Source: an uncultured Verrucomicrobiota bacterium | GTDB taxonomy: Bacteria; Verrucomicrobiota; Kiritimatiellia; RFP12; UBA1067 | DNA: 12,280 nucleotides | Assembly (NCBI GenBank): GCA_946631345.1 | Contig: CAMPAA010000088.1 | Coordinates: forward strand, 1-12,280 | Reading direction: 5' to 3' | In this document: positions 1 through 7,004 of the stretch, in pieces | How positions within the stretch are numbered: the stretch's first letter is position 1 | Layout: every line of letters starts with the position of its first letter | Program-made: the position numbers and the translations under genes | The notes under the pieces: model-generated | Databases searched by the model: none | Told to the model about the DNA's origin: nothing | What the model saw: only the letters and a program-made list of their open reading frames with translations

Positions 1-1029
1 CTTCTGTTCGCTCTGCCGGGATTTGCCTGGAGCGATGCCCTTCAGATAGGCTATCTTGTGCTGAATGTCCTGATCGTTTTGTTCGTCACGGCGCTGACGC
101 TTGTCCGTGCCTGTGGTTATCGGTGGCAAGACTTCCTGCGGCCCGGTTTAAGGCAACTCCTCTTTGCGGTCTGCGCCTTTGCCTATCTGTCCTCTTGGAA
201 TGTCCTGCAGACGATGCGCATCGGACAGATTCCGGTGATTCTGACGTTTTGTCTCTACGGCCTGTTCTGGCTGCCGCGACTCAAGTTCTTTCAGCCGTTG
301 TTGTTTGCCATCATTGCCGTGGCAAAATATAGCCTCCTCACCGTCTTTGCGCCGCTTCTCTTCTTCAAGGGACATCGAAAGCTTTGCCTTGTGGCGTTTG
401 CGATATTTGTCCTCCTGTCGCTCTCGCCCGCGCTTTGCGGCAATTCCCTTATCGAAGTCTATCAGGGTTATTTTGAGGCCGTGGTCAGTCTGTTTAAGCC
501 AACCGGCGTCAACCATTATAGTCAGGCGGGCATCACCTCATGTCATCTTGGTTTTTTCCTGTCGCCTGTGGCGAACCTGATTCTGAAAGGGATCGCGGCC
601 GTGCCAATCCTGTGGCTCCTGTGGCGTGAAATGAAATCGCGTGCCGTCTCCGATACGTTGCTTCTGTGCGTCCTTTCGCTGACCATGCTCATCTCTTATC
701 ATTCGCTTCATGATTATTCCCTTGTGTTCCCGCTTTTCTTCATTCGGCTGTTCGCGTTCGCGAAGGAGCGGAACTGGCGTTATTTCGGGATCACCGCATG
801 CTTCCCCGCGTATCTCATGTTGCCGGGAAGTGTCATCGAAAGGGTCGGCGCGATGATTGGGCGCATTCCGCATGTCGGGTCGTTTATCTGGCTTTCCAAT
901 CCGGGCTGGTCAAAGTACAGGGGCATTTTCCCGCTGACCGCCTTTTTTGCCATTGCCTTGGCGATCTGGAGTTTGCATCTTTACCGGAAGGTGAAGAATC
1001 CTTATGTTTTCACGGTTCAAGATTCTTGA
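1..1029 (+). CDS. GT87-like (DUF2029-type) integral-membrane glycosyltransferase, 5' end outside window
   Basis: The frame is open from base 1 and ends at TGA 1027-1029, giving 342 visible residues, so the true start lies left of the window. A GTG at 58 is only an internal possibility. The protein is almost entirely hydrophobic, with roughly eight to nine membrane spans separated by short basic loops (for example KGHRKL and REMKSRA). A GQIP motif followed by two hydrophobic spans, an AKYSLLTVFAPLLFFKG segment and a late YHSLHDYSL loop resemble the GT87/DUF2029 polyprenyl-phosphate-sugar-dependent transferases. Such enzymes move a sugar from a lipid-linked donor on the outer face of the inner membrane. 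The usual N-terminal acidic catalytic loop would lie outside the window and cannot be checked. The next glycosyltransferase starts 21 bases downstream on the same strand, fitting a polysaccharide operon. Its G+C content looks lower than that of the genes after 7070. The family call is from overall resemblance; another GT-C transferase or a polymerase is possible. Confidence 0.6.
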   Translation, partial: LLFALPGFAWSDALQIGYLVLNVLIVLFVTALTLVRACGYRWQDFLRPGLRQLLFAVCAFAYLSSWNVLQTMRIGQIPVILTFCLYGLFWLPRLKFFQPLLFAIIAVAKYSLLTVFAPLLFFKGHRKLCLVAFAIFVLLSLSPALCGNSLIEVYQGYFEAVVSLFKPTGVNHYSQAGITSCHLGFFLSPVANLILKGIAAVPILWLLWREMKSRAVSDTLLLCVLSLTMLISYHSLHDYSLVFPLFFIRLFAFAKERNWRYFGITACFPAYLMLPGSVIERVGAMIGRIPHVGSFIWLSNPGWSKYRGIFPLTAFFAIALAIWSLHLYRKVKNPYVFTVQDS

Positions 1030-1050
1030 GAGAAAAGAAGGGAGTGCGTC

Positions 1051-1977
1051 GTGGCTTTTTTGAATTATCTTCCAGCCTACCAGCTGAACCGCTCGCCGCG
1101 TATCATTGTGTCGTTTGACATCGATTTTCTGCGCAACCTCGACGCGTTTCGACGGTCCCTGCCGCCGGGTAAGGCGATCACGGTGTTGCTGCAGATGGGA
1201 TGGTCGGTCTTTGAGCCGAAGTTCGCGACCGAACTCAAGGAACGTATGGCCGAGGCGCGGCGAATCTTCCCCGAAGCGCGGATCGTCTTTCTCGTGAACG
1301 AGGAGGCGGCATTGCCGATTCTCTCGGACATTGCGGAGTGCCTCTTCTGTTCCCACAATGCCTTCCTGGATCCGCGTCGCTTTCCGCTCGCGACGGACAA
1401 ACGTTCGTTTGATGCCATCTATCTTGCGCGTATCACGCCGTTCAAGCGCCATGCACTGGCGGCGAAAGTCAAAAACCTTTATCTCGTGGGGTCGCGTTCT
1501 CGGAAGGAGGAAGATTACTTTCAGGAAATCATGCGGACGGTCCCTTATGCCCGATGGGAGGAGAAGATCAATTCGTGGTGGATCGGACGGCACATTGCCA
1601 AAGCACGCTGTGGGTTGGCGTTGTCGGCCATGGAGGGTGCCATGTTCGCGTGCGGCGAGTATTCTCTTTGCGGCCTCCCGGTTGTGAATACCGAAAATGT
1701 CGGAGGACGTGATTCCTTGCTGCCCGAGTTCTCCGCATTCAAGGCGAAGGATACGCCAGAATCCGTCGCGGAAGGGGTTGAATACTGGAAGTCGCATCCC
1801 GTTCCGCCGCAGGAGATACGCGAAGCATTCTTGCGTATGGCGCGCGAGCATCGGGCGCGTCTGGAGGATCTAGTTGCATCCATCGCGGGGAAGCGAGTCA
1901 AATTGCCGCATAAGCTTGGCATCCGCTGCCGCCTTTTGCCGCATCAGAAGCTTCTTCATGGGATCTTGGCGAAATAA
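1051..1977 (+). CDS. Compact GT4-type (GT-B fold) glycosyltransferase
   Basis: This 308-residue protein probably transfers a nucleotide-activated sugar during polysaccharide assembly in the cytoplasm. The start is GTG 1051, preceded by AAGAAGGGAG about seven bases upstream. The C-terminal GT-B half is clear: the strand-loop YLARITPFKRH (residues 124-134) matches the start of the donor-binding domain of GT4 enzymes. LSAMEGAMFACGEYSLCGLP (191-210) contains an EX7E motif at Glu195 and Glu203, followed by GLPVV and a Gly-Gly-Arg-Asp loop. The N-terminal half is only about 115 residues, shorter than in typical GT4 enzymes of about 350-400 residues, and lacks an obvious Gly-rich acceptor loop. It lies 21 bases after the membrane glycosyltransferase and 54 bases before the acyltransferase, all on the same strand. 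Donor and acceptor sugars cannot be read from the sequence. Confidence 0.8.
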   Translation: MAFLNYLPAYQLNRSPRIIVSFDIDFLRNLDAFRRSLPPGKAITVLLQMGWSVFEPKFATELKERMAEARRIFPEARIVFLVNEEAALPILSDIAECLFCSHNAFLDPRRFPLATDKRSFDAIYLARITPFKRHALAAKVKNLYLVGSRSRKEEDYFQEIMRTVPYARWEEKINSWWIGRHIAKARCGLALSAMEGAMFACGEYSLCGLPVVNTENVGGRDSLLPEFSAFKAKDTPESVAEGVEYWKSHPVPPQEIREAFLRMAREHRARLEDLVASIAGKRVKLPHKLGIRCRLLPHQKLLHGILAK

Positions 1978-2031
1978 GTTTTAGCTGTTTGACAGTAACG
2001 GGTTCCCGTCATTCGGAGATCAAAACCAGTC

Positions 2032-3033
2032 ATGAACAGCAGAGAAGGCAACGGTCCGGGAGAAGCCGCACGCTATAACGGCTTTGACTGGCTTCGCGGT
2101 TTTGCCGCACTGTTCATTGTTGCGGTTCATCTCTCTGTTGGAACAACACCCGCGTGGACATATATCTCGACATTTGGATCAGATGTCGGCATTGAGATTT
2201 TCGCCGCAATAAGCGGGTTCCTCTTGGCAATTCTCATCGACAAATCGCGGGACCGGCAGATTGGACATTTGATCATCCACCGGGCGAAGCGCCTCTTGCC
2301 GACCTATCTGATGTGGACGGCGGCCTATCTGGTTGCGCTGTCGCTCCTTGATTTGGCCTTCGGCACCCCGCGCGGCTACCTTGCAGGTCTCAGTCCCTGC
2401 TTTATTGCAAAGGCGGTCTTCCGTGGCTCGGCCGAGGTTCACCTTTGGTTTGTGCCGTGTCTATTCATCGCCTCTGCCCTGTTGATCATCGTGGATCGGA
2501 TCCCCTGGGCGAAGCTTCGCGGCGGCTGGGCCTATCTGATTGGCGGTGTGATGATCGGGTTCGTTGGGGATTACTGGGAGACGCGCTTTGTCCACTATGA
2601 CGTCCGTTTGTTCGGATGGCTCATGTTTGGCATGGGTCTTTCCCGTCTCGTGCGAAGGTCGCATGCTTCGGCTGCACTGCAACGCATACGGAGAGGTGCC
2701 GCCCTCGTCGTCGTCCCGGCAATGATTGCCCATGTCCTTTTGCAAAATTCGATCTATTGGCACGCGATTGATTTCATCGTTGTCTTGACCTTGCTGCTGG
2801 CGCTTTCCGCCCCGTCCATCCCAAGTTCCCGTGTCGCCTCGTTTCTGTCACGAACGAGCCTTAGTGTGTATTATGTCCACTTGCTCATCGCCAGACTCTT
2901 CTCCGTTGCGATACGGGCAAACCATCTTGAGCCATTGAACATGGTCCATTCGCTTGGCCTGTGGGCGCTGGTCTGGTTGACGTCGTTGGCCATCATCGCG
3001 CTTTGGGACGTCATGCGAAAGCGTTGCGCCTGA
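2032..3033 (+). CDS. Acyltransferase-3 family membrane O-acyltransferase (OafA/YrhL type)
   Basis: This is a 333-residue integral-membrane protein of the acyltransferase-3 family, which moves acetyl or other acyl groups onto sugars of O-antigen, exopolysaccharide or peptidoglycan. The N-terminal signature DWLRGFAALFIVAVHL (residues 19-34) carries the family's essential histidine at His33. The next helix has GIEIFAAISGF (53-63), then the R-x-x-R motif RAKR (84-87) followed by LLPTYL. LWFVPCLF (138-145) and the C-terminal SLSVYYVHLLIARLF helix (276-290) also fit the family. About ten hydrophobic segments are present and the length is normal for a stand-alone member without an SGNH domain. ATG 2032 has a GGAG at 2015-2018, slightly far from the start. 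It follows two glycosyltransferases and converges with the leftward GT4 gene, 19 bases away. It probably O-acylates the polysaccharide made by this locus; the acyl group and site are unknown. Confidence 0.88.
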   Translation: MNSREGNGPGEAARYNGFDWLRGFAALFIVAVHLSVGTTPAWTYISTFGSDVGIEIFAAISGFLLAILIDKSRDRQIGHLIIHRAKRLLPTYLMWTAAYLVALSLLDLAFGTPRGYLAGLSPCFIAKAVFRGSAEVHLWFVPCLFIASALLIIVDRIPWAKLRGGWAYLIGGVMIGFVGDYWETRFVHYDVRLFGWLMFGMGLSRLVRRSHASAALQRIRRGAALVVVPAMIAHVLLQNSIYWHAIDFIVVLTLLLALSAPSIPSSRVASFLSRTSLSVYYVHLLIARLFSVAIRANHLEPLNMVHSLGLWALVWLTSLAIIALWDVMRKRCA

Positions 3034-3052
3034 TCGTGCGAAGGCCTTGTGG

Positions 3053-4237
3053 TTAGAGAGTACTAGGATTGCTGTTGAGGATTTGGGCAAGGAGCTCTTT
3101 TTGCCGCTCTTCGTAGGCCTCGCGTGAAAACAGCTTGGCGCGTTCGGCGCAATGCCGCTGCATCTTTTCGCGGAACGCGGCATCAACCTGGAGATGCGCC
3201 AGGATCTGTGCGGCATCTTCGAGCGTGTGGTACGTCAACTCGGACGAATCGACGATCTCCGGCGTTCCGCCCTCGTCGGGGACGATGGGAATCAGGCCGG
3301 AGCTCAGGTATTCCGTCACCGATATGCCGAAGGCCTCGTCGCGCTCGGCGTGCAGGGCGTAAGAACCCGACAGCAGAAACCGTTTCTTTTCCTCTCCATA
3401 CAGGGCGCCCTCGAACTTCAGCCACGTTCTTTCCTCGGCCATCTGGCTGAGCTTCTTGCCGTATGCCGGTGTCTGGTCGAGACGCCCTGCGGCATGGAAC
3501 GTCAGGTCAAGTCCCGTGAGGGCACGCGCTCTTTCGACGATGTCGATGATCTCTTCTAAGCGTTTCTCCGGAATGATGCGCCCGATGTACAGAACCTTCA
3601 GCGGATCGCGTGGAAGGACGGAAGGTTCCGCCTCGAACAGCGTGGGCGGATAGAAGAGGGTGCTGTTGAACGGACCGTAGAACGCCGTCATGAGCTTCTC
3701 GACGAAACGGGAGTTTGGATAGATCCGTTCCCTTCGGTCACAGATGATGTCGCGCTTGGAGCGCATGCCGAGAAGGGGGCGGAGCACGGAATCCGAAAGG
3801 AAGCGCTTCACCTTTGTCGACAATCTCTCCCGGACAGGACCGCCGCGATTTTGCGCGAAGGCGGTGAAGGCGGGATCGCCAAACGCAATCATGTTGATGA
3901 ATTGGTGGGCGGGCCGTCCAAAATCCATGATGCTGGAGGCGGAGAGGCAGACATCTGCTTCTTTGGCCAACCGCTTCAGTCGTCTGAACCGGTACAGCGA
4001 GAGGAATACGTTATGTTTCTTAGGACTGTAGTCGGGGGGCGTGACCTGCACGACCTTCAGTTTCGTGAGGTCGATGTCGATGCCGAAGGTCTTGGCCGAT
4101 CGTTCGAGATTGCAGGCCATATCCACCGCCACCGTCAGGTTGCAGGTTTTTTGCAGCGCCGCGATGAACATGAGGGGGAGATAGTCGCCGCCGCCAAATG
4201 AGAAGCCGAAACTGTAATAGAGGAGAACGTTTTTCAT
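3053..4237 (-). CDS. GT4 family glycosyltransferase
   Basis: This 394-residue, soluble GT-B fold glycosyltransferase probably adds one sugar, from a nucleotide donor, to a lipid-linked glycan. The N-terminal half begins with a Rossmann strand and a glycine-rich loop, SFGFSFGGGDYLP (residues 9-21). The hinge carries YPNSRFV (173-179). The donor domain begins with KVLYIGRIIPEKRLEEI (214-230) and includes HAAGRLD. The EX7E motif lies at Glu301 and Glu309 (DEAFGISVTEYLSSG), then a GGTPEIV loop at 323-329. Length is typical for GT4. The start ATG 4235-4237 overlaps the stop of the upstream GT2 gene in an ATGA arrangement, so the two are probably translationally coupled. The frame stays open upstream of this ATG, but there it would only read through the GT2 gene in another frame. 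Parts of the sequence resemble the ALG11-like branch of GT4; the linkage formed is not predictable. Confidence 0.88.
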   Translation of the reverse strand: MKNVLLYYSFGFSFGGGDYLPLMFIAALQKTCNLTVAVDMACNLERSAKTFGIDIDLTKLKVVQVTPPDYSPKKHNVFLSLYRFRRLKRLAKEADVCLSASSIMDFGRPAHQFINMIAFGDPAFTAFAQNRGGPVRERLSTKVKRFLSDSVLRPLLGMRSKRDIICDRRERIYPNSRFVEKLMTAFYGPFNSTLFYPPTLFEAEPSVLPRDPLKVLYIGRIIPEKRLEEIIDIVERARALTGLDLTFHAAGRLDQTPAYGKKLSQMAEERTWLKFEGALYGEEKKRFLLSGSYALHAERDEAFGISVTEYLSSGLIPIVPDEGGTPEIVDSSELTYHTLEDAAQILAHLQVDAAFREKMQRHCAERAKLFSREAYEERQKELLAQILNSNPSTL

Positions 4238-5307
4238 CGGACGCCCTCCGCCTGACGCCGCGCGCCCGCGAGATGGAAGTAGGCCTTGAAGAACAGCTCC
4301 GACAGGCCGCGCAGAGCCGGATGCCGCACGAACGTCCGGACCCATCCGCCGGCGATCCGCCTGGCGCGGGGCAAGGATTTCAGGAGAATGTTGAAGTCGC
4401 TGAATCCATCGGCGAAGAGCGATGAAAGTGTCTCGACGCGCTGGACGCGGGGTATCTTGCGGACCTTCTCCGGGTCGAACCAGAAGTAGAACAGCCAGCC
4501 CGTCCATTTGCGCCCCCAGATCTCGGAGAGGCGCCGGTCGAATCCGGGTTCCGCGGAGACCTTCGCGTGGAAGGCGAGGAGGGAACGGATGATGGTCGCC
4601 CAGTCTCCGTGGAAGTATCCCTCGCCCCGGGCGGATGACGATACGGACGTGGCCTGGAGCCTGTAGATGTAGAAAGGTTCGTGAAGGGGAACCACCCGCT
4701 TCGCAAGATAGAGGGCGCGCGGCGAGAATTCGCTGTCCTGTCGGCGAAGGCCGTAGATGCACTTTAGGTCGTTGTCGACGAGGTGCTGTCTCCTGAACAC
4801 GGACAGCTGGAGCATGGGGCAGACGCCTTTGCAGGATTGTTCGGTGAGGATCGTCGCCTCGGGTCCGGACAGCTCGCCCTTGAAATCGCTTGGATAGTTG
4901 TCGCGCAACTCTTCGTCCTTGCCCGTCATGTCGTTGTGCACCTGTATGGCGCAGGGATAGAGGTCGGCGCCGGGGCGCTCAAGGATCTTGTCGTGGAGCC
5001 GCTGGAGGGAACCCTCTGTGATGGTGTCGTCGCCGTCGAGGAAGATGACGTATTCGCCCGTCGCCTTGTCGATGCCGGTGTTGCGGGAGGCGGAGCATGA
5101 TCCGCTGCGTGGTCCGGTGAACACCTTGAACCGCGAATCCTTCGCCGCATACACGCGCACGATTTCCTCGGTCTTGTCCTTGGACGTCTCAACGCCAATC
5201 AGGCATTCCCAGTCCGAGAAGGATTGGTTCCGCACGGAATCAAGGCATTCGCGCACGTAGGGTTCTACGTCGCAGCAGGGGGCGATTAGGGAGAAAAAGG
5301 GTCTCAT
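4234..5307 (-). CDS. GT2 family (GT-A fold) glycosyltransferase
   Basis: This 357-residue protein has a GT-A domain in its N-terminal part: FFSLIAPCCDVEPYVRECLDSV (residues 4-25) is the opening strand and helix of GT2 enzymes, ASRNTGID (73-80) is the conserved loop, and FLDGDD (89-94) supplies the DXD-type metal and nucleotide-sugar site. RRQDSEFS (188-195) corresponds to the later catalytic acidic motif. The C-terminal third is aromatic and basic, without clear membrane spans, and may contact the membrane. ATG 5307 is chosen over an in-frame TTG at 5334 because the TTG overlaps the purine-rich GGAAGG that would act as the ribosome site, and because the truncated paralogue at 6547-6927 also begins at this residue. 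GGAAGG is about 15 bases from the ATG, rather long spacing. A TATAAT at 5349-5354 on the same strand probably drives it with the following GT4 gene. The sugar specificity is unknown. Confidence 0.9.
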   Translation of the reverse strand: MRPFFSLIAPCCDVEPYVRECLDSVRNQSFSDWECLIGVETSKDKTEEIVRVYAAKDSRFKVFTGPRSGSCSASRNTGIDKATGEYVIFLDGDDTITEGSLQRLHDKILERPGADLYPCAIQVHNDMTGKDEELRDNYPSDFKGELSGPEATILTEQSCKGVCPMLQLSVFRRQHLVDNDLKCIYGLRRQDSEFSPRALYLAKRVVPLHEPFYIYRLQATSVSSSARGEGYFHGDWATIIRSLLAFHAKVSAEPGFDRRLSEIWGRKWTGWLFYFWFDPEKVRKIPRVQRVETLSSLFADGFSDFNILLKSLPRARRIAGGWVRTFVRHPALRGLSELFFKAYFHLAGARRQAEGVR

Positions 5308-5348
5308 CGCGTGTGTATCATACCTTCCTTTCAAAAATCGTTGCGCAT

Positions 5349-5354
5349 ATTATA
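5349..5354 (-). promoter_or_regulatory. Probable -10 element of the GT2-GT4 transcript
   Basis: The reverse strand reads CTGCTATAATATGCGC here, a perfect TATAAT followed by a G+C-rich discriminator. The expected transcription start near 5340-5342 leaves a leader of about 35 bases before the GT2 ATG at 5307. No good TTGACA-like hexamer is present at 16-18 bases spacing, so only the -10 is supported. It lies back to back with the epimerase promoter. Confidence 0.55.
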
Positions 5355-5418
5355 GCAGATTTCAGGCTTTGAAAATCCCCCGTGGGCAGAAATTGATGAT
5401 TCTGCAGTTGGTGCAATG

Positions 5419-5427
5419 TGGTATAAT
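5419..5427 (+). promoter_or_regulatory. Probable extended -10 promoter of the epimerase gene
   Basis: TGGTATAAT is an extended -10 element (TGN plus TATAAT), which would compensate for the lack of a recognisable -35 hexamer. It is followed by ATGCCGC and an adenine at 5435, a suitable start point seven bases after the hexamer. That would give a leader of about 56 bases before the epimerase ATG at 5491. The leader also holds a short open frame at 5438-5494. Confidence 0.6.
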
Positions 5428-5437
5428 ATGCCGCAAT

Positions 5438-5494
5438 ATGAATGAAGGAAAAACGGGTTTGCATTTGGTGCTGAGGAGGGAGCTGTCCTTATGA
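5438..5494 (+). CDS. Possible 18-codon leader ORF overlapping the epimerase start
   Basis: From ATG 5438 the frame reads MNEGKTGLHLVLRRELSL and stops at TGA 5492-5494, which overlaps the epimerase ATG at 5491 as ATGA. The ATG lies ten bases after the TATAAT at 5422-5427, so a transcript from that promoter would begin only about three bases before it. The ribosome site of the epimerase (GAGGAGGG, 5473-5480) lies inside this frame. This geometry would allow translational coupling, but there is no ribosome site for the small frame itself and the peptide is not recognised. It could be chance. Confidence 0.25.
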   Translation: MNEGKTGLHLVLRRELSL

Positions 5495-6483
5495 AGATTC
5501 TGATAACAGGATCGGCCGGGTTCATCGGATTCCACGCGTCGCAGGCGTTTCTGCGCCGCGGATGGGAGGTCTTCGGCATCGACAACTTCTGCGACTACTA
5601 CAGCGTTCAGCTGAAGCATGATCGCGAAACGCAGTTGGCGGACTCGTGGGGGGCGGCGGCTGCGGATGGCACCCCTGCGCGCTATGCGTTCCGGGAGATC
5701 GACATCTGCGATCTCGAAAAACTGAAAGCCGCATTCGCCGAGACGGCGCCGGATGTGGTTCTCAACCTCGCCGCCCAGCCCGGCGTGCGATATTCCATCA
5801 CGCACCCGTTCGTCTATCAGAAGACAAACCTTGAGGGCTTCCTCAACATCTTGGAATGCTGCCGCCACGCCGAAAAGATGCCCAAGCTCGTGTTCGCCTC
5901 GTCGTCATCGGTGTATGGCGGAAATAAGAAGATGCCGTTCGAGGAGTCCGATCAGGTGGATACTCCCGTCAGCCTCTACGCCGCGACGAAGAAGGCCAAC
6001 GAGCTGATGGCGCACACGTATTCTCACCTCTACGGGATGCAGACGATCGGCCTCAGGTTCTTCACGGTCTATGGCACCTGGTACCGTCCGGACATGGCGC
6101 TTTCGCTCTTCGCGGATGCGATGCTGCACGACCGCCCGATCAAGGTGTTCAACAACGGCGACATGCTGCGCGACTTCACCTACGTGGATGACATCGTGAA
6201 CGGCATCGTGCGCGTGGTCGAGGCGGCGAACCTCCCGCGCTACGACATCTTCAACATCGGCAACCATCGCAGCGAGAAGCTCCTGGACGTGATCGAGACG
6301 CTGGCTCAGGCGCTCGGCATCAAGCCGAAGATGGAGATGCTTCCGATGCAGGCGGGGGACGTGTACGCCACCTACGCCAGCATCGACAAGCTGCACAAGG
6401 CCGTCGGCTACGAGCCGACGACCACGATCCGAGAGGGGATCCCCGTGTTTGCCTCCTGGTATCGCAGCTATCATAAGCTTTAG
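5491..6483 (+). CDS. UDP-glucuronate 4-epimerase-like NAD-dependent epimerase/dehydratase
   Basis: This is a 330-residue extended-SDR sugar-nucleotide epimerase, normal in length for the family. The Rossmann NAD site TGSAGFIG spans residues 6-13. SSSSVYGG (137-144) carries the catalytic serine region, and the Tyr-x-x-x-Lys pair is Tyr163 and Lys167 in SLYAATKKANE. The segment LRFFTVYG (188-195) with RPDMAL (199-204), and later DFTYVDDIV (228-236), is the pattern of UDP-glucuronate 4-epimerases, which interconvert UDP-glucuronate and UDP-galacturonate in the cytoplasm. The usual GPWGRPDMA is here GTWYRPDMA, so substrate use could differ. ATG 5491 has a strong GAGGAGGG ribosome site ten bases upstream. 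The gene is divergent from the GT2-GT4 pair and stands alone on its strand between two leftward GT2 genes. It probably supplies a uronic-acid donor for this polysaccharide. UDP-glucose 4-epimerase is a less likely alternative. Confidence 0.85.
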   Translation: MKILITGSAGFIGFHASQAFLRRGWEVFGIDNFCDYYSVQLKHDRETQLADSWGAAAADGTPARYAFREIDICDLEKLKAAFAETAPDVVLNLAAQPGVRYSITHPFVYQKTNLEGFLNILECCRHAEKMPKLVFASSSSVYGGNKKMPFEESDQVDTPVSLYAATKKANELMAHTYSHLYGMQTIGLRFFTVYGTWYRPDMALSLFADAMLHDRPIKVFNNGDMLRDFTYVDDIVNGIVRVVEAANLPRYDIFNIGNHRSEKLLDVIETLAQALGIKPKMEMLPMQAGDVYATYASIDKLHKAVGYEPTTTIREGIPVFASWYRSYHKL

Positions 6484-6500
6484 GTGCTTTCGGGAGTTGC

Positions 6501-6529
6501 TTGCGCTTGATTGCCGATTTTGGTATTAT
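6501..6529 (+). promoter_or_regulatory. Promoter-like sequence pointing into the truncated GT2 copy
   Basis: TTGCGC (6501-6506) and TATTAT (6524-6529) are separated by 17 bases, with TGG directly before the -10 hexamer (extended -10). It would transcribe rightward, antisense to the GT2 remnant, where no rightward gene is evident before 7070. It may be a relic of a lost gene or a chance A+T-rich match. Confidence 0.3.
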
Positions 6530-6546
6530 TTTCCCTCATTGAAGCG

Positions 6547-6927
6547 TTATTCGTCGTTGACACGGATGGCGCACGGGTAAAGGTCTGCGCCGGGGCGGGC
6601 GGCGATCTTGTCGTGGAGGCGCTGGAGGGAACCTTCGGCGATGGTGTCGTCGCCATCGAGGAATATCACGTATTCGCCCTGTGCCGTCGTAACGCCTTTG
6701 TTGCGGGTGGCGGAGCATCCTCCGCTGCGCGGCCCGGTGAACATCCTGACGCGCGCATCCTTCGCGGCGTATTCGCGCACGATTGCCTCGGTGCGGTCGG
6801 CGGACGTTTCGACGCCCACGATTATCTCCCAGTCCGCGAACGGCTGGTTCAGGACGGAATCGAAACATTCCCGCACGTACGGCTCCACGTCGCAACAGGG
6901 TATTATAATTGAGAAGAATGGACTCAT
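6547..6927 (-). pseudogene. Truncated GT2 glycosyltransferase paralogue (N-terminal 126 residues only)
   Basis: This 126-residue frame begins MSPFFSIIIPCCDVEPYV and aligns without gaps to the first 123 residues of the GT2 protein encoded at 4234-5307; a hand count gives about 76% identity. It keeps the nucleotide-binding opening, the ATRNKG loop and the FLDGDD acidic motif, but stops at TAA 6547-6549 just after PCAIRVNDE. The full-length copy continues for about 235 more residues, including its RRQDSEF catalytic region. There are no internal stops or frameshifts, so either the 3' part was lost recently or a short product is still made. The ATG has no good ribosome site, yet a TATAAT at 6996-7001 faces it. 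Its 3' end is 63 bases beyond the epimerase stop in a convergent arrangement. I favour a remnant of a duplicated or recombined glycosyltransferase gene over a working enzyme. Confidence 0.75.
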
Positions 6928-6995
6928 CTTTGTCTATGCAGGCATGGCCCTGTCGTGTTGAACCTCTTCATCGTATCTTTTCTCCATCGCCGCGT

Positions 6996-7004
6996 ATTAT
7001 ACCA
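6996..7004 (-). promoter_or_regulatory. Extended -10 promoter facing the truncated GT2 copy
   Basis: The reverse strand reads CGTGGTATAATACGCGGC, an extended -10 (TGGTATAAT) with the same G+C-rich downstream sequence as the epimerase promoter. The -35 position (7019-7024, GGAAAG on this strand) is poor. Transcription would start near 6988, giving a leader of about 60 bases before the ATG at 6927. A 17-codon frame, 6987 down to 6934, begins where the transcript would start, but it is probably chance. Confidence 0.5.

Noticed and set aside
910..1851. Long reverse-strand open frame opposite the GT4-type gene
   Set aside because: It overlaps two convincing forward genes, is rich in Arg/His with no recognisable motif, and looks like an antisense shadow of a G+C-rich gene.
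1998..2009. ACGGG-TT-CCCGT inverted repeat as a terminator
   Set aside because: The loop is only two bases, the stem is five base pairs and no T-run follows.
1989..2017. Perfect TTGACA before the acyltransferase gene
   Set aside because: No acceptable -10 hexamer is found at 16-18 bases spacing; the sequence there is TTCGGA-like, and the gene is likely read from upstream.
3041..3048. AAGGCCTT palindrome between the convergent genes as a terminator
   Set aside because: It has no loop and no T-run; the 19-base gap shows no real hairpin.
4238..4762. In-frame 5' extension of the leftward GT4 gene
   Set aside because: The extension reads only through the GT2 gene in a second frame, encodes Pro/Arg-rich sequence, and the internal ATG at 4237 starts exactly where the GT-B fold begins, in an ATGA overlap.
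5308..5334. TTG start nine codons upstream for the GT2 gene
   Set aside because: The paralogue aligns only from the ATG at 5307, and the TTG overlaps the purine-rich sequence that would serve as ribosome site.
6511..6912. Forward open frame across the truncated GT2 copy
   Set aside because: It is the antisense frame of the GT2 remnant, similar in kind to the antisense frame over the intact GT2 gene at 4783-5100, and has only a TTG start.
6934..6987. 17-codon reverse-strand frame MEKRYDEEVQHDRAMPA downstream of the promoter at 6996-7004
   Set aside because: It has no ribosome site, is not recognisable, does not overlap the next start, and precedes a probable pseudogene; chance is the simplest explanation.
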